A stretch of 31,583 nucleotides of DNA, from positions 1-31,583 of the IMG/VR virus record IMGVR_UViG_3300009149_000163, one strand, 5' to 3'. Each line of letters begins with the position of its first letter. Within the stretch, counting starts at the first letter, position 1. A program made the translations under genes and the position numbers. This document shows positions 9,280 through 15,790 of the stretch, piece after piece. The stretch comes from a virus. The notes beneath the pieces are model-generated. The model searched no databases. It was not told the DNA's origin and saw only the letters and a program-made list of their open reading frames with translations.

Positions 9280-11112
9280 TTAATATGTAGTGGATGATAG
9301 ATTTTTTAATCTTACCTTAATATCAGATGATGGATATCTTATTTGGAAAATTTGATTAGACTTCATATAAATCGTCATATCAACCTGAGATATCTCTTTT
9401 GTATCAACATCTGAATATGGTTGTGCGACCTCTGCTGTTGAATATTTACCACCAACTTTATTAAATATTCTTACATCAACCACATTAACTACACCAGCAA
9501 CATTACCAATTTCTCTTTCTAAATCACCCACAAATAATGGGTCACCCATTTTTCTTTTATTAATTGAGAAAAAGTCAGTTGTTGTCGTGATTATTTGTTT
9601 TGCGATGTCTGTTTGGTTTTCATTTTTATTCGATATAACATCTATTTCGACACCTAAATCAACAACTTCACCAGCAACAATGTCAACATAATCATTTAAC
9701 ATTCTATATCTTGTTAAATAATTTAGAATATTTGACTTTAATGTACTTGATACTAAGTCGGTTAGATTTCCTTCAGCATCATACGATACTAATTTAATTC
9801 TTATTTTATTATCTTCTTCCATTACATTTACTTTCGCGGGTGCTCCATATGTAGATGGCATATTTTCTATAATCGATTTATAATCATTTAAAGTAACCGC
9901 TCTATTTTGTGCGGCGAAATTATAAGCGACCATATTTCGAATTTCCTCAACTGTTGGTGCATCCGCTCCACCTATCGCTGGGGTTATATTACTTGCGGTT
10001 AATGATTTATAAACATTATCATTAATTGCTCTATTTGGCCCATTTAATGCGAAATCAATTGATTCAATTGATGTTATAACATTAACACCAACATTAGAAT
10101 CTTTACCACCACCAATTCTATATTTTACGAATAGTGTTGTGTTTGATTTAGGTACATTACCTAATGACATATTATTTAAAAATGATGCGATATCAACCTT
10201 CATCGTTCCATCCATGTAATTGTCCAAATTATCCATTGGGTTTACATTTCCTGACCCGAATGTTATTGAAAAATACCCCTCTGGTGAATATTCAGTTATA
10301 AATTTATTTGTAACAGGGAAATAATCCCCAGCGGTAAAGTTATCATCATCGGATATTGATGTTGTATTTTCCATAAAAACTTCATCTTCAACTAATGATT
10401 TTACTTCATACCACTTATTTTTTGAATTTATGAATTCTGAGTATGTTGGGTTTGTACCATAATTTGTACCGTTCTTATGAATTATTGCTGTAACACCTAA
10501 AATATTTTTTTCAGGTAAGTATAATTTTAAAAATGGTTTTTGGTCTAAATCGGTAATAACTCTTCGGTATATTTTAGTTACACCATTAACAACCGCTTCC
10601 CTTTTTGTTATGGTATATGATATTAATTTATTATTATTGTCGAAATTAGGTATTTTTAATCTATTTGGTTCACCTTTTTCATTAAATGGTGACGAGAAAT
10701 CAATATCGGTAGTTGTTTCAAATATTTGTCCACCACCCGATACTTGAGCTCCCGCCCTTAATGTCCCTTCATATCTTTCATCGTCTTTATCACCCCTTAC
10801 AGGTACATTTATATTAAAATCACATAATGCGATAGATGGTCTTAACCCCGGAACTCTTAAACCATATGTTTTTGCTATGTGGAATAATGATTGTCTTTGC
10901 TGTGCAAAATCTAACATTGTTTCTTGCCATACCCTATCAATATGAAAATGTAGGTTATCCGAAACCGCAGCGTTCATATCCAATAATACTGAATATATTG
11001 AGGCATCGTTAAAATTACTTATTAAATCAGGGTAATATTGTTTGGTCATATTAACCAACTCTTCTCTTAACCCCGCAAAATCTCTTGTTCCGTATGATAT
11101 ACTTTTTTCCAT
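9280..11112 (-). CDS. gp6: Baseplate wedge protein gp6-like (610 aa)
   Basis: This is the gp6/baseplate J-type wedge protein that, in T4, forms the inner ring of the baseplate and binds gp25, gp53 and gp7. The N-terminus carries the typical pattern: RDFAGLREELV, then a Tyr-Pro-Asp and FNDASIYSVLLDMNAAVSDN, then a helix covering HFHIDRVWQETML and the sequence THGLR-type turn TYGLRVPG. The middle contains AQNRAVTLNDYKSIIENMP (near 410), the region before the C-terminal domain in this family. The length (610) is close to T4 gp6 (660). Its neighbours gp25 and the gp7-position gene agree. The ATG at 11112 has an A/T-rich leader without a Shine-Dalgarno. Confidence 0.9.
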   Translation of the reverse strand: MEKSISYGTRDFAGLREELVNMTKQYYPDLISNFNDASIYSVLLDMNAAVSDNLHFHIDRVWQETMLDFAQQRQSLFHIAKTYGLRVPGLRPSIALCDFNINVPVRGDKDDERYEGTLRAGAQVSGGGQIFETTTDIDFSSPFNEKGEPNRLKIPNFDNNNKLISYTITKREAVVNGVTKIYRRVITDLDQKPFLKLYLPEKNILGVTAIIHKNGTNYGTNPTYSEFINSKNKWYEVKSLVEDEVFMENTTSISDDDNFTAGDYFPVTNKFITEYSPEGYFSITFGSGNVNPMDNLDNYMDGTMKVDIASFLNNMSLGNVPKSNTTLFVKYRIGGGKDSNVGVNVITSIESIDFALNGPNRAINDNVYKSLTASNITPAIGGADAPTVEEIRNMVAYNFAAQNRAVTLNDYKSIIENMPSTYGAPAKVNVMEEDNKIRIKLVSYDAEGNLTDLVSSTLKSNILNYLTRYRMLNDYVDIVAGEVVDLGVEIDVISNKNENQTDIAKQIITTTTDFFSINKRKMGDPLFVGDLEREIGNVAGVVNVVDVRIFNKVGGKYSTAEVAQPYSDVDTKEISQVDMTIYMKSNQIFQIRYPSSDIKVRLKNLSSTTY

Positions 11113-11126
11113 TTTTTATTTTATTT

Positions 11127-11816
11127 TTATGAGTAATATGATGTATATACTGATTTATTTAAACCAAAATCAATTAAAACTAAATATTCCCCATCTTCTC
11201 GTTTAACTTTACCCCAAGAACTTATTCTTCTAATATCCCCTGGTGGTGCTGATGAATCCAAAACAAAAGAACATAATAATTGAACCTCATGTGATTCATC
11301 TAACACATCTTTAACATCATCATCAATACCAAACATAGGTCTTTTACTATGATTTAGATTATAAAAATTAGTTATATAAAATCCTAAATTCATAAAATCA
11401 ACACCCCACATTGTTTTAAAATCACTTTTTTTGGCTTTAAATGCTAATTCCATTTCAACCCAAAGATGGTCATGTTCATCAAAATCATGAACTTTAGCTA
11501 TAATTTCACCATAATATGCATCATTAGTCCAATCAGTTTCAGCATCGTTTTGTGCAACCCCTTTTTTGTTTTTTGCTAATTTTAATACTTTAGTTTCGTC
11601 TACTCTATAAACAGTTCTTGCTGAACCACTACCAATAGGTTTCCCTAAATGTTCTCGAGCATATCTTAATTTCCCAGCATATGACCAAATTTTTTTAAAT
11701 TCAGATAAATCAAAACCAACTGGGTAATCCTCGGTTAATTCAGATTCAACAAAACCTTCAAACATGTCCCTTTCGGATTCCTTTATAATATCAAGTAATT
11801 TAAAATTTTTAGTCAT
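11127..11816 (-). CDS. Small protein-kinase-fold-like protein (229 aa)
   Basis: The sequence shows kinase-fold landmarks in the right order. A Gly-rich loop IGSGSARTVY spans 61-70, and a candidate VAIK-type lysine is K79 in VLKLAKN. A Glu at 93 in QNDAETDW could be the helix C partner, and a hinge-like WVEMELA spans 119-125. A degenerate catalytic-loop region PPGDIRRISSWGKV (D194) follows, and a DFG-type LVLIDFGLN spans 212-220 (D216). There is no room for a full C-lobe beyond DFG, so it is a minimal or atypical kinase. The gene lies between gp25 (one-base TAATG overlap) and gp6 (14-base gap), so it is co-expressed with baseplate genes. Whether it is an active kinase or a structural use of the fold is unknown. 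Confidence 0.6.
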   Translation of the reverse strand: MTKNFKLLDIIKESERDMFEGFVESELTEDYPVGFDLSEFKKIWSYAGKLRYAREHLGKPIGSGSARTVYRVDETKVLKLAKNKKGVAQNDAETDWTNDAYYGEIIAKVHDFDEHDHLWVEMELAFKAKKSDFKTMWGVDFMNLGFYITNFYNLNHSKRPMFGIDDDVKDVLDESHEVQLLCSFVLDSSAPPGDIRRISSWGKVKREDGEYLVLIDFGLNKSVYTSYYS

Positions 11817-12265
11817 TATATATTAATAATTATAAAATCCGATGTTGAGAATGCTCCATTATTTACAGTATAATCAATTTTTACAACTGCGGTATACGGT
11901 CTTGCAGAATCAGGTGTTACCCTGAATAATCTTTCATCTTCATCTTCACTTATTGTTCTTACTTTATCAGGATCATCTTCCGCTGACATTATATCGATAC
12001 TGTTTATATCTAAATTAGGTATATACTTCTTTACCGCGTCCCTTATTTCCTCTTCAATATGACTATGTGAAACTGTATCGTTCTGTTCAAAAATATGTTC
12101 ATATAATCGTGTTCCAAAATCAGGTAAAAAATACCTACTTCCTTTCCTTGTTAATAATAAATGAATTAGGTCTGCTCTAACCTCCCTTTCTGGGGTACTT
12201 GTCATCTTTAAATAATCACCAACTGGACTATCACGAAACGGAAAATCTATACCATATGTTGTCAT
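11816..12265 (-). CDS. gp25: Baseplate wedge protein gp25-like (149 aa)
   Basis: This is the gp25/gpW-like wedge component that joins the baseplate to the sheath; despite its lysozyme-like history the role is structural. The family signature is clear: a helix with REVRADLIHLLLTRKGSRY, then FLPDFGTRLYEHIFE (about 57-71), then a helix with HIEEEIRDAVKKYIP and a strand pattern ending ...VVKIDYTV. The length fits T4 gp25 (132 aa). Adjacency to gp6, separated only by the kinase-like gene, matches known contractile-tail operons. The ATG at 12265 follows a 60-base gap with A/T-rich sequence. Confidence 0.9.
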   Translation of the reverse strand: MTTYGIDFPFRDSPVGDYLKMTSTPEREVRADLIHLLLTRKGSRYFLPDFGTRLYEHIFEQNDTVSHSHIEEEIRDAVKKYIPNLDINSIDIMSAEDDPDKVRTISEDEDERLFRVTPDSARPYTAVVKIDYTVNNGAFSTSDFIIINI

Positions 12266-12325
12266 ATTAATAAATATAAAGAATAAGAAAATTAGAATAA
12301 ACGAACAACAGTATATTTAGAACTT

Positions 12326-13009
12326 TTATTTTTTTGATATTTTCCTTGCTATTTTCCTTGCTATTTGTTTGTCTCTTATCACATCAAATGCCTCATCCTC
12401 CATTTTATCATAATTTTTTAACATAAAATCCGTAAACTCGTCTAATTGCATATGATTTTGTTTTTTGAATTTTATTTTTTGTGAATTTGAGTCGTCAATA
12501 AGTTCCATAAATGTTTTTGACAAATGTATGCCATTTGATGCTATAAATTCACCTTCTAACAATAAAAAATACGCTACTTCAATGTCGAAAACATTTTTTA
12601 AGTCTAAACTAGTAAATCGACAATTTAAAATGTCTTGTCTTTCTATATCTTTATTGTTGGGGACATTTAATACCCTTTTTATGTTTTCTATTGTTTCTGG
12701 TGTTGCGGATTTTGTATTCATTCTTTTTGCAAGTCGTTTTGCAATCAATCTTCTATCTGATTTAATATTAATATCAAAATTTCCGTATTTTCTATTGGGG
12801 GATGTTCTTCCATCAATTTTTGGTTTATCTTTTCTTTTAACCGCACCAATATCTGACAAATAGTCGGTATTTGAATTTATACCAAGACCTGAACGGTAAC
12901 CGTGTGTCCCTAAATTTGTTGGCCCATAAGCATCATTATAATTTTGCTCATTAAAAATTTTATTTAAATCTTTAATTCGTTCTATTTGTTCTGTTAGTTT
13001 TTGTTTCAT
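12326..13009 (-). CDS. Unknown basic protein (227 aa)
   Basis: I do not recognise this protein. I prefer the ATG at 13009, giving 227 residues and the N-terminus MKQKLTEQIERIKDLN. A longer frame from 13054 would start inside the terminator stem of the preceding gene and add a hydrophobic, unlikely leader. The N-terminus is an amphipathic helix; residues about 75-110 are strongly basic (SDRRLIAKRLAKRM) and the C-terminus ends with a repeated Ile-Ala-Arg-Lys. It could be a nucleic-acid-binding or internal virion protein. It is the first gene after the terminator of the replication cassette and precedes gp25, so it probably belongs to the tail transcription unit. Confidence 0.65.
   Translation of the reverse strand: MKQKLTEQIERIKDLNKIFNEQNYNDAYGPTNLGTHGYRSGLGINSNTDYLSDIGAVKRKDKPKIDGRTSPNRKYGNFDINIKSDRRLIAKRLAKRMNTKSATPETIENIKRVLNVPNNKDIERQDILNCRFTSLDLKNVFDIEVAYFLLLEGEFIASNGIHLSKTFMELIDDSNSQKIKFKKQNHMQLDEFTDFMLKNYDKMEDEAFDVIRDKQIARKIARKISKK
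12341..12364 (-). repeat. 12-base perfect tandem repeat (2 copies)
   Basis: The plus strand reads tttccttgctat twice in a row inside the 3' end of the 227-residue gene, encoding the repeated Ile-Ala-Arg-Lys at the C-terminus. It keeps frame, so it looks like a recent in-frame duplication that adds one helical basic turn. Confidence 0.8.
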
Positions 13010-13039
13010 TATAATAATAAATACCATAATATCATAAAT

Positions 13040-13065
13040 AAAAAAAACGGACATAAATGCCCGTT
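13040..13065 (-). terminator. Intrinsic terminator after ribonucleotide reductase
   Basis: On the minus strand an 8-base-pair stem (AACGGGCA with TGTCCGTT, including one G-U pair) with a TTTA loop is followed directly by a run of eight T. The stem covers 13046-13065 and the T run 13040-13047. On the plus strand the G-U pair becomes an A-C mismatch, so the element is built for minus-strand transcription. It lies about 30 bases after the reductase stop and before the next start. Confidence 0.8.
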
Positions 13066-13093
13066 ATACCCCTTTGATGCCCCTTATATTATT

Positions 13094-15769
13094 TTATCCG
13101 CATTTGGAATACCCACAACTTGTGCAGGAAAGGCAACCCTCCTTATATTCGAAATTTTCATTACCACATTCAGGACATTGACTTTGTGCTTTTTCACCAT
13201 CTTTTATATATCGCTTAATAACACGAGCAACGCCATTTTTCCAAGTATTAATGTAATCTTCCTTAAAGGTTAATGAATCTATTAAGTGATGAACATATAT
13301 CATCGGCATCCCGTGTCGTAAAATTCCTGATAGTAACTTAGCATAGTTCCAAAATTCTGGGTTAAATGATGAATTTAAACCCTCGTGTACGACTTTCTCC
13401 CCATTACTGTCAGTATACTCCATATCGTACCTTTTTCGTCTTAAACCGTCTTTATCTTCATATCTTACTTGTACGACTTCACACTCTTTTACCGATACAG
13501 GTAATTTACTTAAACCATTTTCAAGTCTACCTGTAAAAATTTCATAAGGTCTACCATCTCTCATACCCACAACAGCAATCCATTTTTCTAAATTATTTTG
13601 AAATCTATGTACTTCACCTTTTAATCTTTTTGGTCTTCGTGGTGCGTGGTTATCTTTAACATATGTCGGTTCTTTTTTAGTATCAGCAACAAGAACCCCA
13701 CTACGAGAACCCTCACGATATACTGTAATACCTTTACATCCTGACCTCCATCCTGATTCATATACCTTTGAAACCATATCTTCGGTAGCATCTTCTGGTA
13801 AATTAACTGTTACAGAAATTGAATGGTCTATATGTTTTTGTAATCTACCTTGCATTTCAACTTTTTTCACCCAATCGACATCACTTGATGTTGCTTTATA
13901 ATATGGTGACACCTTTATTATTTCATCAAGTTCTTCTTTTGACATTTTTTTAATTTCATTGATATCATAACCTTTTACTTCTAACCATAATTTAAAATTA
14001 TGATGAAAAACGGGATATTCTGTCCAAGCAATTCCCTCATTATCGACAAAATCAATAGAAACATCTTTTTCCTGTGGATTAATTTTTCTTCTTCTCATAT
14101 AAACAGGAAGAAATGCTGGTTCGATACCTGAAGTTGTTTGTGCTTCAATAGAAACACTTCCGGTTGGGGCAATAGTTAATAATGCAATGTTCCTACGACC
14201 ACTATGTGCCATATTATTATATAATGTTGGATCTTCTTTTTTTATTCGTTTAATAAATGGATTATTCACTTCTCTACTATGGTCATATACAAGAAATGAA
14301 CCTCGTTCCCTTGCCATATTTACTGAAGATCTATATGCGTTGAGTTTTAATGTTCTATGTATATTTTCATTAAAATCCGTAGCATCGTCAGTCCCGTAAA
14401 TAAGTCCTAATGATGCTAACATATCACCTTCCCCTGTTACCCCTAGACCCGTTCTTCTTCCTTGAAGGTTTTTTTCTTTAATCTTTTCCCAAAGATTAAG
14501 TTCATATAATTTAATAAATTCGTCTTCGGGATCAGATTTAATTTTTTCAATAATACCATCAATTTTTTCTATTTCCAAATCAATAATATCATCCATATAT
14601 CGCTGTGCTTTTTGGACATCTGAAATAAATAAACCATAATTAAACATAGCGTTATCCTCAAAAGGATTTTCGACATACCCAAATAAATTTAAAGCTAATA
14701 ACCTGCAACTATCATATGGACATAAGGGAATTTCACCACATGGGTTGGTACTAACCGTTTTAAATCCAAACTCTTGGTAAGAATCAGGAATACTTTCCTT
14801 TATTACGGCATCCCAAAATAAAATTCCCGGTTCTGCTGATTTCCAAGCATTATGTATAATTTTTTTCCATAATTTATTAGCGTCAATCATTTTGACATAT
14901 CCAATTTTTTCACCATCGTCATCAAAAATATTAGATAATTCATTAAATTCTCCCTTTAGTATTGAATCCACTTGTAATCTAAAATATGTGGTTGCTTCTT
15001 TTCCTTCAGTATGGTCAAATAATGTTATTGGGTATCTTTGTAAGTAAGGCTTATTATTAATTGCCGCATCCATAAATTCATCATCAAGTTTTACAGAAAC
15101 ATTTGCTCCCGTTATCTTCCCTTCTTCTAACTTAGCATCAATAAAATTTTCAGCATCGGGATGTTTTATACTTATGCTTAACATTAATGCACCCCTTCTT
15201 CCATCTTGTGCCACTTCTTTTGTTGTATTAGAATATCGTTCCATAAATGGTACAATTCCCGTACTTGTAATTGCACTATTCTTTACTGGACTCCCTGATG
15301 GTCTTATGTGTGATAAATCATGACCGACACCACCCCTTCGTTTCATTAATTGGACCTGTTCTTGGTCAATCTTCATAATCCCACCATATGAATCAGAATA
15401 TCCATCATTACCAATAACAAAACAATTTGATAATGATACTACCTGAAAATTATTTCCAATCCCTGACATTGGGGACCCTTGTGGGATTATTCTTTTAAAA
15501 TTTTTAATTGTATTATATATTTCACTTTCTGATATTGGATTTGGATACTTCTGTTCAATCCTTGCCAATTCCTTAGCAATTCTTCGGTGCATATCATCAG
15601 GTGTTAACTCATAATAATTTTCATCATCCTTTAAACAATATTTTTTTATCCAAACATCAGTCGCTAAGGAATCACCATTAAAATATTCAAGTGTTGCTTT
15701 TTCGACTTCTTCTTTGGTGTATGTTTTTAATTTTTTGGCTATATCTGTTTCTAAAATTTCATTCTCCAT
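13094..15769 (-). CDS. nrdJ: Class II ribonucleotide reductase, B12-dependent (891 aa)
   Basis: The enzyme reduces ribonucleotides to deoxyribonucleotides using adenosylcobalamin to make the thiyl radical. The active site is complete: N342 and C344 and E346 in NPCGEIPL, where C344 is the radical cysteine. C116 (in SLSNCFV) and C355, eleven residues after C344, form the redox pair, as in Thermotoga NrdJ. APTGSVS (534-540) and GRRTGLG (437-443) are also family motifs. The C-terminal tail CPECG...CTSCGYSKCG carries the metal-site cysteines and the mobile redox pair (C885, C890). The N-terminus matches the class II pattern without an obvious ATP cone. No NrdB-like gene is present, as expected for class II. 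The gene follows the helicase by 21 bases and is closed by a terminator. Confidence 0.93.
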   Translation of the reverse strand: MENEILETDIAKKLKTYTKEEVEKATLEYFNGDSLATDVWIKKYCLKDDENYYELTPDDMHRRIAKELARIEQKYPNPISESEIYNTIKNFKRIIPQGSPMSGIGNNFQVVSLSNCFVIGNDGYSDSYGGIMKIDQEQVQLMKRRGGVGHDLSHIRPSGSPVKNSAITSTGIVPFMERYSNTTKEVAQDGRRGALMLSISIKHPDAENFIDAKLEEGKITGANVSVKLDDEFMDAAINNKPYLQRYPITLFDHTEGKEATTYFRLQVDSILKGEFNELSNIFDDDGEKIGYVKMIDANKLWKKIIHNAWKSAEPGILFWDAVIKESIPDSYQEFGFKTVSTNPCGEIPLCPYDSCRLLALNLFGYVENPFEDNAMFNYGLFISDVQKAQRYMDDIIDLEIEKIDGIIEKIKSDPEDEFIKLYELNLWEKIKEKNLQGRRTGLGVTGEGDMLASLGLIYGTDDATDFNENIHRTLKLNAYRSSVNMARERGSFLVYDHSREVNNPFIKRIKKEDPTLYNNMAHSGRRNIALLTIAPTGSVSIEAQTTSGIEPAFLPVYMRRRKINPQEKDVSIDFVDNEGIAWTEYPVFHHNFKLWLEVKGYDINEIKKMSKEELDEIIKVSPYYKATSSDVDWVKKVEMQGRLQKHIDHSISVTVNLPEDATEDMVSKVYESGWRSGCKGITVYREGSRSGVLVADTKKEPTYVKDNHAPRRPKRLKGEVHRFQNNLEKWIAVVGMRDGRPYEIFTGRLENGLSKLPVSVKECEVVQVRYEDKDGLRRKRYDMEYTDSNGEKVVHEGLNSSFNPEFWNYAKLLSGILRHGMPMIYVHHLIDSLTFKEDYINTWKNGVARVIKRYIKDGEKAQSQCPECGNENFEYKEGCLSCTSCGYSKCG

Positions 15770-15790
15770 TTTTAAAAAATAAGGTGTATT

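Noticed and set aside
12266-12325. Possible Bacteroidota-type promoter before gp25
   Set aside because: TTG and TA-nn-TTTC-like boxes are present but the spacing of about 11 bases does not fit the usual 19-21, so it is not called.
11127-13009. N-terminal propeptides for phage prohead protease in the kinase-like and 227-residue proteins
   Set aside because: The N-terminal helices look alike but I could not find a convincing Leu/Ile-x-Glu cleavage site.
12338-13054. Longer N-terminus for the 227-residue protein starting at 13054
   Set aside because: The extra 15 residues are hydrophobic and unlike the rest, and the start would fall inside the terminator stem of the reductase gene; the ATG at 13009 is more likely.
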